From Mansonella perstans (taxonomy: Eukaryota; Nematoda; Chromadorea; Rhabditida; Onchocercidae), in NCBI GenBank assembly GCA_037074765.1, contig JBAMDO010000044.1, forward strand, positions 62,001-126,000: DNA of 64,000 nucleotides. Reading direction: 5' to 3'. A model generated the notes under the pieces. It was not told the origin of the DNA. It made no database searches and saw only the letters and a list, made by a program, of their open reading frames with translations. The translations under genes were made by a program, and so were the position numbers. Position 1 is the stretch's first letter, and each line of letters begins with the position of its first letter. Positions 49,329 through 63,508 of the stretch are shown piece after piece.

Positions 49329-49610
49329 CAACAATCCTTAAAAAATGATCAATTCTAACTTATTCTTTTTTTTTTTCTCCTACAAAATGACCGAACTATT
49401 TCGTCGTATTTATAATGAATGGATCTTTTTTCTTTGTGCACTTCGCGGTAATATTATTCTTTTTCGTTCAATTCAATAAATATTAACCTCAGAAATTTTA
49501 GAAGTTGAAATTTGAAATAATAATTAATTGCTGCTGTTTTAGATTATGGCAAAGTTGTGTTTTCTCATTTACTTTAATCATTTCTTGAATGGCGAACTAT
49601 TCAGAGAAAA

Positions 49611-49713
49611 TGAATTTTTGAATGAATGAATTTTTGAATGAATGAATGAATGAATGAATGAATAAATGAATAAATGAATAAAGGAAGGAATGAAGGAAGG
49701 AAGGACTGAATAG
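49611..49713 (+). repeat. Tetranucleotide repeat (TGAA/AATG)n grading into (GGAA)n
   Basis: Repeated TGAATGAA units, then TAAATGAA, then GGAAGGAA, show stepwise mutation of one tetranucleotide into another. Confidence 0.85.
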
Positions 49714-52700
49714 TTCTCATAGTATTACCGTTATTATTTCATTTATCGCTGATAATATGTTGCAGCTTATGATTCATTCTCATTACATTAAATGTTCATG
49801 AAAGAAGTACAACTCAATTGGAATAAATGATTTTACTTTAATATAATAAAAATTTTTAATGTGAACTTAATTAGATAAAATGAAATGAAAAGTAATTGAA
49901 AAACTTTTAACTTTTACTTTGCAAAATAAATCATCTCTAAATATATCTTAACAGTAATACTTTCCCAATTTATTGGAAGTTGGCAGGTGTTGAAATTAAA
50001 TAAAAAGGCCAATAAATCGATATAATGTCATATCAGCAAAATTAGACCGAAAGTATTTCAATTATTGTTTTTAAAATATTAATATGTTTTTTTTTTTTTT
50101 TTTGAATTTTTTACTTACTATATGTATGAATTAGTTGATAATAAAAATTTTTAATTAATTTGAAAAGATATTACATTTGAACCTTTTTTGCCCTCATCTT
50201 TCATATGATTGACATTGCGACGAAAAGAAGATCGAAGATGAGTCGATAAAGATGACGAAAGATATGAGTTAATTGAGTTGTACGCCTGGAATCCATTCAT
50301 CTCTCCCTCCCGTTTGTCTTGCACTAATTGGGTGTCCGATCAGTCAAGGTTAACTGCTCTAATAAAACTGCATAATTTATCATTTGAAATATTGATAGTT
50401 ACTTACTTCTATCTGTCCTTGAATATTTCCAACATAAAGAGGGACAATTTTGATATTTAATTTGTTATTACTAATTAAAAATTTTTTTTTTAAAAAAACT
50501 ATTTTTTTTTGTTAATCTTTTTCTTTACCGTATTGTATTGCAAGGAAAAAAATGAGAAAATCGGTTATTTGAAATATTCTCTCGTTCTTCTCGTAGTCCG
50601 CTAACATTCAGACGATCTATGTTAGAAATATTTGTACAGAATAATTTTTTGCATTTTTAAGGTGAAAAAAGTATTTTAGCTGATACAGCCAAAAAAAGTT
50701 TTAGCGCAAGTAGATATATTTGTTGAAATCACTCTAATTATTCAATACTATTTAGAAATCCAATCAATTTCTCCGGTTTGTTTACCGATTTCGGAAGGTA
50801 TCACATAACAGTTGTGTTGTCATCAAATAAGTAGTAATTTATATCAAAGAAGATGTCTCAATTGAATTTAATCATTCTTTTTTATCTATTACTTTATAGT
50901 ATTTTCCACTGATTAAAATCATTCTTTCCAAATCTAGTTTAATATGAGAAATTACTGTTAGAATGAAATTATGCAACGGAAAATTTATATGATAATTTTG
51001 AATTTTAATTACTATCGTTACTTTTGTGATTTATAAGACTGATAAGATTGTTGATATGATAAAAGCTGAAAATGAATTGATTATTTCTTGGTTGTTTACT
51101 TTCTTTGGATGAAAAGAGAAATGAGAAAGGGAAGGATTAGAATAGATGAATTGGATCAGTGGACAGTTGATAGTTAGTTAACATTGCCGATGATATCGAC
51201 AGCTGACCTGCTTGGCCATTTGACTTAGACAGATTCATTTGTAGTTTATTTCGATTGTGGTAAATGAGATAGCTGAATAAACTTGCAATCAGACGGAAAT
51301 ATTGATGGTTTTTATCTATTTGTATAGGGTCTTTATTTAGACATCGTAACAGAAGTCACTTACAACAGATCGTTTTCAAAGAACTTTAAAACGGTAATAT
51401 TGCGCTCAATTATTTACTGATCTTTTAAGTTCTTTGTTTCATTGCATTTAACTCACTCTTTTATCTTCCTGCCAACTGCCTTTTAGCGCATTAACAATAC
51501 CGCCACACGAAATACATTTTCTACATTATTAATTACTTAGTAAAAAGGCTATGCGATCTCGCAACTGTTCTAAATAAAATTCAGAAAAATTTGTTTTCCA
51601 ACGATAAAGCTATTGTATTATCGAACCCCGACGATGATCGAAGCCTCTCGACCTCTTTCTTCTTTTCCTTCAAGGCAACTATCCGACTTATGGAACCGAT
51701 TACCGTCATCTCCTTCCCTTTCCATACTCGTTCCGCTATCACTAATGCCACTTTATGTGTCAATTTTGATTGGTTTCCTAAAGATCAATGAAAAATTTTT
51801 GGTTACATTTACCGCATAGAAACGATATCAATCACTCATTTGCTCATTAATTAATTCATTCATTTCACTCAATCAACCTGTCTTACATTTCTGGTCGTTT
51901 TTTTTTTTTTTGGTTCTATTGATATAGTGTATTTCCTTATTCTTTTATTATTTTACTTCAGAAAAAAAAAATTTCAATTTTAGGATTTGAATTTGTGGTT
52001 TATGGAAAAAAAACCGCAGGAAATTTATGTTTTTTTCCTTTCAAACTTTTCCATTTTCTTCTTTTTCTCTCCCTATCCTTATCTCTGTTTCTTCCGCAGT
52101 CTTTCTCTTTCGCGGTATTTCGAATCGAGAAAGAGGGAAAATGCTTCTTTTACGGAGTTTGAAGCTTCAGCAAAGATCAGCTCATCCACCATTTTACTAA
52201 CAAAACACCAACAAACTTAAATTATTGATGACTCAAATTCTGCTAAGAATGAATTCAGCATTACTGAAACTTCGCTGTTTGTGGAAAAAAAGTGAAAGAA
52301 GAGGGAATGCTTCCTCATCAATCGATGTTGCACTTCACTATTTACCTTTAATTAGTCTTTGCTAATTGTAAAGTCAAAATTAAATAATGCAAAAATTTAT
52401 GTTGAAATATTTGCAAACATAAATTAACATTTTAAACATTAATTATTCATTTGTTTGTTTGTTTTTTAGAAATAAAGTAAAAGGTACTCACTCGCATTAT
52501 AACAAAACATTAGTTTCGAAAATATAATCAGTAAGAATATTGGTCAAATTTGGGTAAAAAATGTAATTAGCCTGTCATAAAGTTAACCTAGATGATACCG
52601 AAGAAGGCATGATGTATATCGATCGATAAAATGTGCTAGATTAGCTAAGATCAAATCTCGAAATTAATGAAACGCTATGCTTTTATTCCCGCTATGTTTC

Positions 52701-53024
52701 ATACGAAAAGTTAAATGCACAAATTGCTAGTCATTAAAGATGCAGAAAAATCACAATTGGAAATATGAATTGAATCATCCATTTAATTATTTTATCCTGC
52801 ACATTCTAATTCAAGGATATCAGCTAGTTCTAATTAAAAATCAAACAACTGAAAAAAAAATAATTAATTAACGAATATCATATCTAATAGCTATTGACAT
52901 TTACTTTCTTCAATTATTTAACAAATTTTTGAAAATATTATCTTCAAGAATAGATTCCATTTTTTAAAATTTTTTCAAAAAAAAATTAGCGTACAAACGA
53001 TAAATAAAATCATTTTTAGTTAAA

Positions 53025-53249
53025 ATGAATCAATTTCAAAGTAAAAATATTACTTGCCAGCTATTGCTGTTCGTTTTTCAAATTTTAAAATTTGTTAATA
53101 CTGCACAAACACATCAGTTTCATCACCAATTGTCACAAATTTCACACTCTATTAGGATATTTCTTCCACTAAGTGCCGTTCCGTACACTAGTACCAATTC
53201 GAACACTTTTCAAAATCAAAAATCGAGAAAGAAAAAAAAAGAAAAATAA
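53025..53249 (+). CDS. Candidate first exon of a secreted protein (signal peptide)
   Basis: ATG at 53025 follows a good acceptor, CATTTTTAG (53011-53019), by five bases, which fits trans-splicing. The product begins MNQFQSKNITCQLLLFVFQI, then LKFVNTAQ: a polar start, a hydrophobic core and a small-residue site (NTA/Q) like a secretory signal. After it comes a His/Gln/Ser-rich stretch. The frame stays open to a TAA at 53247-53249, where it becomes poly-Lys and probably intronic. A likely donor is near 53190 (CTA, then GTACCA). No family was recognised and no second exon was found. Confidence 0.35.
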   Translation: MNQFQSKNITCQLLLFVFQILKFVNTAQTHQFHHQLSQISHSIRIFLPLSAVPYTSTNSNTFQNQKSRKKKKEK

Positions 53250-56200
53250 AGATGAGATTGAAATACTTCGAAATGATTTCTGTCATTCGTAAAAAAAGGC
53301 AAAAATGATTTATTACACAGATAAATTGCTAATGGTTCAGCTAAGTCTGTCTGACAGTTAAATATGTGTTCGATCATTCAGGAATTTTGGAAAATTTTTC
53401 TTTTTTTTTTTTGGTACTTAATTCTTTTCAAGATCGTTGAGTAAAATTTGTAATCAAATTAACGATCTATTCTTATTGAATTTTTTTTTTGCTTTTTTTT
53501 TTTAATTATCATCGTGGATTGGAATGATAAAGGTGATCCAAAAAAAAAATTGTATGTTAAAAAAAAAAACTTCTAGAAGGTCATTAATTTAATTTATTTT
53601 ATTTCGTCCAATTTTTTAATTTTTTATTATCATTCCAAAAAGTTGTTAAGAATTGAAAAGTGTTCGTACTTCCTTATTTAAATAATTCATTTGTTTGCTA
53701 CAAGATTTTATTATTTACGTATTGGTTAGAATTTTCTCAAATTTCTTTCAGTCTTTTTGTTTTTACCTTTTTTTTGATTTAATCTAATATTCCGTTTCTT
53801 CATATCATTCTTGTTCTTGTCTATGTCATTCCTTACATTTAATTTGAAACTTTTTTTTTCTGCTACTTTTTCGATTTCGCACCTAGATTTGTCCATTTTT
53901 TGCGATCGAAATTCATTAAGCCTAATAAGTTAGTCGCTGATTCAAAAATATTTGATGGAAAAAAGACAGAAACCTATGTTGCAATGAAGAATGCTAGTTA
54001 ATGTGACAGACAAAATTAGTGGAAATTTTTTTTTAGTTTGAAAAAAAAACTTTTTTTGTACTAAAAAAAAGCATTCCATAAGTTGATTACAGTGCGAAAG
54101 TCAAGTGCTATTTTTAATTAGGCTTTTTCTTTTTATCATTCAAGAAATAATATTTTCTTTTCTTTACCTTTCTTGTCGCATTTTTTATTCATTTGATCTT
54201 TTCCAATGACAGTTGATGAACTATCGATCATTTGGTTCATCAGTACTTACCTTAGTAGTTTCAGTCTGCATATTCCTTTACTTTACTTTTTTCCATTTTT
54301 AAATTTTTTATTACTCTTTCCGTTTATTCGGAGCTAAATAAGTTTTTTCTAGTGTTTTGGAAATAAACTTTTCAATTCAACAAGAAGTAATAATTTAGTA
54401 TTTCACTTCTTTACTATTCTATTATTTCTCTTTGCTTCTTTTTTTTTCTTTTTCAAAGTATTGCACTTCTCTTCGAAAATAATTCATTGAATATTTTAAA
54501 CATAATTTGTTAGTTTTTGATTAAAATCCACTCTAACAAGATTATTTTAATTAAGCAATTAATTGCATTGTTAGCAAATCAAAGTGATATTTATTAAATT
54601 ATTTCAAAATGAAGTTTAAAAAGAATTAAGGTTAAAACGAATTCATTAACATGCACCACTGGTCATCGATAGTGCATTAAAAGACCTGTAATTCAATCAT
54701 GAAACTGACATCACACATTTTTTGCAATCAAATATTCATAGATATGTATGGAATAATGCATGTGACTATGCATATGTGATTTGGTAATATGTATGCATTA
54801 ATAGTTCGTTAAGGAATTTACACTTCTTGATGAATATATAAGCATTTATTGATCGATTTTGTAAGTCATTTTATGAAATTTGCTTTCTTAAATTTTCAAA
54901 GGGCCCAATGAAGCATTCACATCACTCTTTAATGATCCATTAACTGTATTGTACTTTTTCTTTGATCAGTTTATTAATAACTGATACTATCAAAGTTTAC
55001 ATTTACATATGATATAATGATATCAGGTACATAGCAATCGTTAACAAGAATAAATGTATTTATAAATGTCTATTTTGCTCAATAAATGATGAACAATTTC
55101 TATTATGCTTAATTTCTCCAACTCAGGATTCGATCAGTCGTTTATGCTTGTCTATCAATCTTTCTCCTTAGTCTTATGTCTCCTAGACTTATCTTAGGAA
55201 CAGCTGCTAGCTACACTTGGAATATTTCTCATACTGATCAGCCGCTGCTGTGACAAGAGATGTTCAAATCAGGCTGTTGCTCTGTGGTTGTTGTTGTTGA
55301 TGATAAAAATGTTTGGTAGTATGAATGGGTAGTACTATTCCCTTTTCCACCTTCACTCCCCCCACCGCTTATCCCCGCTACTTTCTACTCTTGCAATATA
55401 TCATCCAACGATTTGCTATTAAATATATCAAATAGTGATGATTTGTATTCCCGAGATTTCATTTCTCTTTTCAGGACTTTTCTTTTCTTTGTAGTACTTA
55501 AATGATAAGAGGTGAAAATTTTCAGTGAAAAACGTATTGCAAAAACAAACATCGATCTCATTTCTCATTTTTAAGTCTGATCGGATCGCTTCGTATTTAT
55601 TGCTAGTATTTTAGTCTTTGCAAAAGTGTTAGCATAGTTCAAGGGTCATGAAAGAAATTAAAATACAAAATCACTGAGTAATAAGTGGATAAAAATGCTA
55701 AAATTTGCACATCCGTCTGTGTAGTAAAATAAATTGTCATTTACCATCTAATCAATTTCGAAAAATATCATTTAGAAAAAAAAGAATGAGAAAAATTGGA
55801 AGAAACTGAGAATTTCTGTAAGATGAAATTGAATTTCTAAATTCTACAAGAGTTTGAAACCAATCACTTAGCCACACGGTTGATTTGTAATTTAATGATG
55901 GTTGACATTGCTTTTTGTTTTTCTTATTAAGAAGCACTTAATTATGGTTTTATTTTAATTCATATGTAATTTGAAAACAAAAAAATTTAAAAAAACAGAC
56001 ATTTTTAAAATCTTTTTTTCCAAATTTACCATTATCACTTTTTTTATTGTCAGCAATGAAACATCATCAACGATTCAGACTATTTGTTTCAGATGTTTCA
56101 ATTATTTACTCAAAAAAATTGAAAAAAAATACTCTTCAACGACTGGGATTATCATAAGAGGATGAAAATTAAAAAAAAAAAATAAAATTCAAAACAAAAA

Positions 56201-56971
56201 TTAAAAGGACTAAAGAATCGGCGTAACATAAAATTCGACATAATGATCTGATGTAATTGACGTATTATGATAATGGTTCCACGCAGAAAGCATTAGAAAA
56301 TAGCAATATTAGTAATAATTAGGTACTTAAAATAAGTGAAGTGAGAATAAAAGGTCATTTTTGTCTCATTAACATTTCAGCATTTCATTAATACAGATAA
56401 AATGAATTCATAGTGAATTTTTCTTTCTGTTTCTTTTTTTTTTTTAAATAAAATTAAAATAATAAAATACGACAAGATTTGCATCGTTTTTTCCAACTTC
56501 GAAATTATCCCATCTCATTCATAAAATAACGAAATTATTGCTTATTGATCACAATTCTACATCTACAACTAACTATCTGTAATTGCAATACTTAAAAATT
56601 TTTCAATTCATTTTATCTAGTATATTGAATAATTTTTTACCTAATTATATCTGAAAACTTAAAACAACAAAATGCCAAAAGATTTTCCAAAATTTCATCA
56701 CTTTTTCCTTTTGCCTAAATAATTTAATTTTTTCCCAGTGCCTAAATAATTTAAAAGAACTGAAAATTTTGCTCCGTATTGCAATCCAATATTAGATTTT
56801 AATTTCCATCGCGAAAATAAAATTGATGAGATTCAGAAGTTGAAAGTGCTATATTTGCAATTTTGCTTCTCATTTCGCTCTGTTCTTATTTTTCAATTTC
56901 CTCTCTTCTTAAGTACTGTTTAAATTTTTCAATGATTCCATTTGGATCAACAGTATTTTGATATAATTCAG
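53250..56971. other. AT-rich region without recognised genes
   Basis: This may be intron sequence of the candidate gene starting at 53025. A GC-richer island at 55130-55400, containing CAGCTGCTAGCTAC and a GTTGTTGTT run, could be regulatory; no frame in it looks coding. Confidence 0.4.
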
Positions 56972-57053
56972 TACAGGATATGATGCCACCGTATGCCGGA
57001 AATGTTCTCTAAGTTGTACGGCACAATGCAGACCACTGAATTGTTCAATTTAA
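56972..57053 (+). CDS. Candidate terminal exon with a cysteine cluster
   Basis: After the acceptor ATATAATTCAG the frame reads GYDATVCRKCSLSCTAQCRP, then LNCSI and a TAA at 57051-57053. Five Cys in 19 residues (CX2CX3CX3CX4C) and GC-rich codons are unusual in this AT-rich stretch. It resembles a small disulfide-rich module, but no named family was recognised. It may belong with the signal-peptide exon at 53025, which has the same orientation; phase between them was not established. Confidence 0.3.
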
Positions 57054-57846
57054 TGAATTCATTCGTCGGATTTTCAATGAATAAATTCAAAAGAAAGATA
57101 ACCAATCGATTTCTTCACATGAAAAGTTGGAAAGGAATATCTGGATAATTTGTTTAATTAATTTTTCAGTAATTAATTACGGACATTTTATAAATATATT
57201 CAAGAAAAAGTTCAAAAACTACACTTGGTTTTATTTGATTGCTTGTGTACTTATCAGTGTTTTCTTTTGTTTACTTATTGTCTATTTATTGATTTGTTTA
57301 GTGATTGAGTCAGTATGGGCGATTATAAATATGCTCGTCTGACTACTGCCTGCTTCATTTATCACTTTAATAAAATGATTTTGTTAATTAAAATTACTTT
57401 TTGCGCCTGTTGAATGCGCAAAGTGAAATTGTAATGCAATTGGAACTTTCATTCAATGCAATTATATTTCCAGAATTTAACATTAATGATGACAGTGATA
57501 AGTTAAGTCAGTTTTTCTTGATCAAAAATTTCCCATAATATTTCCATCCTGTTCTTCGATTCTAAATCGCTTGTTTCTTCGCTTCAGTTTCACTTCCTTT
57601 AGTTAGAGATAGAACTCTGAATAAATAGCACTAAGATCTGCTAGCAAGTTAGCTAGTTAGATCAGACAGATGAATAGGTGAAAAAAGATGAGCAGTAAAG
57701 CTGAAATTCTATAGTAGTAGTTTACTACGCCTTTCTCCAGTCTGTTCAACGTTTAGCTTTTTGATACACAGCTCAGACTGCTGTTGCTCTAAGCTGAGCT
57801 TCGAGCTCTAACTCGGGCTCGAGCTAAAGCTATACTTACTTGCCAC

Positions 57847-57891
57847 TCGGAGCAATTGCGCCCGTTCCATATCGGCTTCTTCATTTTTCTT
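57847..57891 (-). CDS. Candidate first exon on the minus strand
   Basis: From an ATG at 57891 the minus strand reads MKKPIWNGRNCSEWQ and then meets a strong donor (CAA, GTAAGT). A second frame through the same donor reads MERAQLLRVA. The block is GC-rich for the window. No further exon was found on the minus strand, so it may be chance. Confidence 0.15.
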
Positions 57892-60800
57892 CCTCTTCGT
57901 CGTTTTCTTTTACCTTTTGCCATTTGCCAGGATTCTAATTGTTACCGCTTTTCGTCTGTCCTTTCGATCAATCAAATTTTGGTCATTTACCCCTCATTAA
58001 AAAAGTTGAAAAGAAAAAAAGAAAAATGAAGCGGATTTTCCGCTTTTCTTTCGATCTTTGAATTAATGAACACAAGGCGCTTATTTCTTCCTTCCGTCAT
58101 ATTAAATTATTGCATGATGAGAGTTGAAAGTTGGCGAATCAGTTATGACTTCTGAGTGTATAGAAATGCATGGGGAGAGAGAGAGAGCGAGGGAAAAAAG
58201 ACTATAATTGTGAGTGTGACAAATTAATTGATTAATTGATTTATTACCATTGAGCTATTTGTCTCCATTTTAGTGTGAAATTTTAATTTAACAAAAATGC
58301 TTATAGCTTGACATAATGCCAAATACTATCCCTTATTTATTGCCATTTTGAAATAGAAAGATATCTTTTGTTTCAAGCAGAATGAAGTTTACTTACTCCA
58401 TAAAGCAATGACTGGAGTCATTTCTAGTCTCTTAGCAATTTCATAAATCATGCATGATAAGAGTAATAATTTCATAAAATTTCGGTGTAATCAATCTCGC
58501 TTAAAGAAAATTTACATACATATATCACTCTGTATCTTTCATATTTTTTTCATCAGTATTACAAAAGAAGCTTTAATCGGGTAGTGATCGGCGAAGTGGC
58601 GAAAATCCCTAACACTTTTGATTGATTCGCAATTTATATTGACATTGATGTTTATATGAACGTTTCAATTCTCTTTAACTCATACAAAAATTTGCATATA
58701 TTCAAATTTCAGTCATTTATCATTCCAACTTTTCATAGTTTAAGTGGTGAAAATTTTTGCACTAAAAGTATTCATACCTTTTGCAAGTACAAGATTTGTT
58801 ATAAGGTTTTTTTAAAAATGTTGCTTGAGCTTTTTTTCTCTCTTTTCTTTTCTTTTACAAAAAATGCTGAAAGAAATTTTGGAATTTATCTACTTGAAAT
58901 TCATAATGGCAGTATTAGCAGACAATTCGATATAATCTTTTGCAATATGATAGAGCTTATTTGATACTAGTGAAAGCGGCAAATTGGACGAAGACCGTTG
59001 ATCTCCCATGTGTGTGTTAGTTACTTTTTTAATTTTTGTGAGCTAATTCTACACTATTACTACAAATTCTTCATGTCATTTGAAATTTTATAGAGAACTA
59101 AAGGAGATGAGATGTTAATGTGCCCTTCTGCTTTTCTCCTTTTTTTCTTACTTGCAAATATAATTAACCTTTGACTTAATCACTTTCAAGATAACGCAAC
59201 AATCTCTCTTAAGTTTTCCGATAATATTTGAATATGTACATATATATATATTTCATTAGAATCAATTTTTTCTTCAACATAGAAATATGGAATTAATTTG
59301 GATTACTTTTAATTTTTCTTCTAGTCCATCCAAGTATTTTTCAATCGAAGAACTGTAAATAAAAATAATTAAACTGAAGAAAGTCTAAAAGAAAAAACTC
59401 AAAAAAACTAAGTGAAACAATATTCGCTAAACTATGTCAAATTTAAAAGATTACCTTCCTGCTGTCACAATGCCTCAATCAAAGTAGGACATAAAACTCT
59501 TAATCAGTATCACAAGAAGTTCTGAAAAATGACAACTGTTCTCCATGATTATCTCTGTTTACTTTTTTTCTAAAGTTGCAACTATTTTTCAATTTGTTTT
59601 CTACACACTCATTGCTTCCTTCATTTCTAATAAACTATTTCAAATGTTTCAATGTCGGATGAAACAATATCCAATGAGCCAAACTGCAGTTATTTATTAA
59701 TAATAATTAGATTATCTGATAATAAGTACTTACTGCCCACTTTATTCTCCTCCTCCTCTTCTTCCCCTCTCTTCTCTCTCAATTCATCAATTTTTTTTTC
59801 GTTTTTTATTCATATTTTGCATTCGAAAATATTTTACCGAAACATTTGAATCTATGAGTTACTGAATTTCTGATCTTTTTGGCTCGAATAGTACAAACAG
59901 TAGTGTTTCTATATATTTCATACATTTATACGCTTCAAATACGGTGATCTAATTGTCATTGAATACAGTAGGAAAAATGTCAAGTAATTACCCGTCTTTA
60001 GTGAAAACTTTAGGCAAATTATTACCATTTCTGACATTTTACTTATGTATGTGCAGTACTTGTTTTTATTCTTTCTTTTTTTTTTTTTTCGAAATTTCCT
60101 CTTTCATCATTTATTTTCTATGTTAAAACATTCTCGTTTTTCTTTCTTCTCTCCTTCTCTCCTTTTCTTTTTCTCTCAATTTTATCTTAAATTGTCCTTC
60201 ATATTGAAATGATAATTTTGCTCAAACTCTCTACTTCACCTTGTCTCTTATCATATTCGACCTTTTCTTCCTCCTTACAAAAAATGAAAACGTGAAAAAA
60301 AAAAACGCCATTTACTTCAACAAAATAGTAATCGGTTCGTCAAAGGGTAAGAGAAATTCAGGTGCAATTCAATTATAATTATTTTTATGCTAACAAGTGA
60401 AATAAGCAACAATTAAACATATTCAAATTTTTGCTGTACTCATCTAACATTATTAAGTGGAACAGAAAATAAATTTCATTTTTTTTTGAAAATATAAAAA
60501 TCGATTAGCTAAATAAAAGTTTCATTTCGTATCTTATTTAAAAAAAAAAAAAAATTAATTCAATGAGTATTGATGTTTTACGGATTGTTTTTTTTAAATG
60601 CAAGTTGTCTGTTCACCTTCAATTCGTTACAACATTCACCGCAATTTTATGGTCATATGATCTGGCATTAGTTTTACTGGTAGCAATACAGTTATCCATC
60701 TTTGAAATCATCGAATTTTCTTCCTTTTTCATTCTTTGACCGAAATTTTTCTTTTCCATTTATTTTTATTCATTTAGATTAAAATCAAAATTTAATACAT

Positions 60801-61910
60801 CCCTTAATTGATAATAAATAATATAAATGTGAAAGATGAAAAGAGTCCCTTTTTCTTACACTTGCGATATTTTCAATAATTTCAATCATATGTGTTTACT
60901 AATTCATTAATATTTTATGATGTTCATTTCAATTCTTTGATTTAATTAATTTTCACTTGGCTATTTTTACATTTATTGGGACAGTACAGAAACAATTCAA
61001 TTTCATTGTTATCGGCATATTTTGCTTTTTTTTAAAAAAAGAAAAGAAAGCAAAATTTATATGAAGTTAGCAAATAGTGTATGAACAATGACAAATAATG
61101 AATTGTGGATAGCGAAATAGCGAATAGCTTACATATACGAAACATTTTTTTTCATTTTGCGAAGTGGTGAAAGTGAATTGAAAGAATTAAAATGTCTTAT
61201 ATATTTAATCGCAATTTGATCTAAAAACTATTTTTCATTGGACAGAAAAAAAAAAAAAAAGTGACGAAAGTGCATTTATAAGAATTATTGTTGCTAATAA
61301 TGATAATCGGATCAATTTCAATATTTAACAAACTGAAAATAGCTTACTGTAACATAATCGCATATCATTTTATTGACGTATTTTAATATCTATTTCCTGT
61401 TGCAAAATTTTCCTTCTTTCATCTTACTCTTTCAAAAAAGAAAAACACAAAATGAAATTTCAATTTAATAGTATTTAAAATCAATGAATGAAATCATTTT
61501 TACTGTTGTGCTTTTTTTCCTATCAATTTATTTTTTTTTTTTTTTTTTTTTTTAAGGATAAATTTTAAAAAATTTGCGTTGTCTTTTATTGATGGACAAA
61601 GTAAATTCTTGAGAAAAAAAATGTATTATTTCGACCCAAAATTACCTGTTCCACGTCAAAACTGAACCCTAACCATCCCATTTCAATCTAAAAGGAAAGA
61701 AAAAAAAAAAAAAATTTGAATCGAGCTGGAAAGCATGGGTGATAATTTATGGTGCGCAATCAGTAATTGGCGCATTTGAAGTTTTGGAAATGAAAAATTG
61801 TGGAATGTAAGCCACACCCCAATCATCCCGATATATTTTTTCATTCTTCTTGTACCGTTCATCATTTATTCTCTTCCTTTCACCCTTTTCTTTACTTTTT
61901 TCCTTCCGTC

Positions 61911-61954
61911 TTTCTTTCTCTCTTTCTCTCTCTCTCTCTATCTCTCTGTCTCTT
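61911..61954 (+). repeat. (CT)n/(CTTT)n microsatellite
   Basis: CTTT units pass into CT units with a few A and G interruptions. Confidence 0.85.
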
Positions 61955-62420
61955 CATTTTTGCACTTCTCCTCTTTTCCGCACTAAATTCTCTTCCTAAT
62001 ATTTGTTCCGGATTCGGGCAGTGGGAGGAGAAATTATGGAATAATGGTGAAAAAAAAAAAACATTTAACGGTTAACTTGAACAGTTTTTTCTTCTTCTTA
62101 ATGTGACAATTATCAAATTGTAAGCCAACTGATTACCGTTTCATTTCAAATTGTTTCATTTCCTATTTGATGCTTTAAACCAACTTTTTTTTTTTTCTCT
62201 CTCTATACCTTTCATTTCAATTCATTCTTCCTTTATTTTCCCTCTATTCCGGTTGTTCTTTAATTTATATTTTTCCTCCTGCTAATTAATCAGTGCTGTT
62301 TAATTATCCTTTTAAAAATTATCATATGTTTGTATAAATTTGACAATTATGATTTATCAAAAATATGAATAATAAGCTTAGCATAGAACAAAAAATGGAT
62401 CATGTTGAATAAATTTAACT

Positions 62421-62421
<1 letters not shown>

Positions 62422-62455
<34 letters not shown>
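62422..62455 (+). repeat. Run of 34 T
   Basis: This is the longest homopolymer in the window. It could be the poly(A) tail of a minus-strand retrocopy, but nothing upstream of it on the minus strand looks gene-derived. Confidence 0.9.
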
Positions 62456-62456
<1 letters not shown>

Positions 62457-63508
62457 AAGCTTGGTGATGAATCCATTGATGATGTGAACAAAATTCATTT
62501 TCAATGGCAGTGAAACATATTGATTGATGTAATTTATTTTTGCAACTACTCTTATCACACAATAAATGAAATCACTATCATATGGTATCGTATAAAGTAA
62601 TATCTGTTACATTTCCTTATTTATATTCTCGATATTAAATTATTATCACTATCACTGCATTAGCTAATACAGATTTTGGTTATTATCATATTTGCTGCAC
62701 ATTATAAAGTACGAAAGACAGTTGATTTTAAGTATAGAAAGAAATAAAGCTAAAGTGAAAAATGAAGGATTGTTATCATTGTAAACCAGTTCCTTCTTCA
62801 CATATTCATCCATTTGTTCACTAATTGCCATCGGTATTGTTATTGCCTCAGTAATTCATTTTCTTATTGGACCAGGACAAATAAATAATTTTTATAAAAA
62901 TTGTTATGTTCTCTTTCTTAATTACTGCAAATGTTTTCGTTGCATCTAATATATGCTTAATTAGTTCTTTCATTCATTTAGGATTGTTTCATTTCCTTCT
63001 TTCTGTAATGCGAAAAAATTAGCGAAATAAATCAACACTTAAAGTCAAAGTAGTAATTAAGTCTTTTGAAATCAATTTTTAAGCAATTTTCGAATTTAGG
63101 AATCATGTTTTTAATTTTACAACCTTGATGATAAAAGCAGTAGTCTGAAATTGTTTAAATACTTCTGCTACTTTATCCGGATTGCACTAGTTTATCATTT
63201 GTTATTAAATGAATTAATTAGTTTTACTGATTATTTAAGGATATAATCGATTGTTATATTTGCATAATGAAATAATGATGTCATTTGTGCACAATATCAG
63301 AAAGCAATAAGTTTATTTCATTTTTTTCTCAGAATAAATTATTGATCGATGATATTAATTAAAATTTCTGAATGACTTCTTTGTAGTTAATAATTTTCTG
63401 ATTTCAACAGGTTCATTTTTTGTATATCTGGTCCTTCATGTCATCATTCATCCATTTCGAAGACGGAAGATTATAATTTCGAAGAAGAAAAAAGAAACAA
63501 ATTTCTAC

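Larger units (their letters stand above)
46066..53018. other. Gene-poor region with repeats and coding-like islands
   Basis: No gene could be assembled. Open, compositionally normal islands lie at 47665-47820 (contains QRRATKLIDEGSHDGETPYS, followed by HWRVTEILMSI), 48093-48210 (contains SVIQSIGRHELPQMPQSK), 48412-48633 (after a TTTGTTTGCAG acceptor) and 51590-51790 (GC-richer, open in several frames). They might be exons of genes with large introns or fossil coding sequence. Phases were not joinable. Confidence 0.4.
57054..63508. other. Gene-poor region upstream of the Gln/Asn-rich exon
   Basis: Hydrophobic AT-rich frames such as 57127-57342 are probably chance. The block 57580-57960 is GC-richer and holds an AGCT-rich imperfect inverted repeat and a possible minus-strand exon end (57847-57891). 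AG repeats occur at 58175-58190, and T, A and CT runs are frequent from 60 to 62.5 kb. No gene was assembled. Confidence 0.45.

Noticed and set aside
57127..57342. 71-codon hydrophobic frame
   Set aside because: AT-rich noncoding DNA readily gives Ile/Phe/Leu-rich frames; no splice or family support.
62347..62562. Minus-strand frame with poly-Lys
   Set aside because: It is produced by the 34-T run and carries no other signal.
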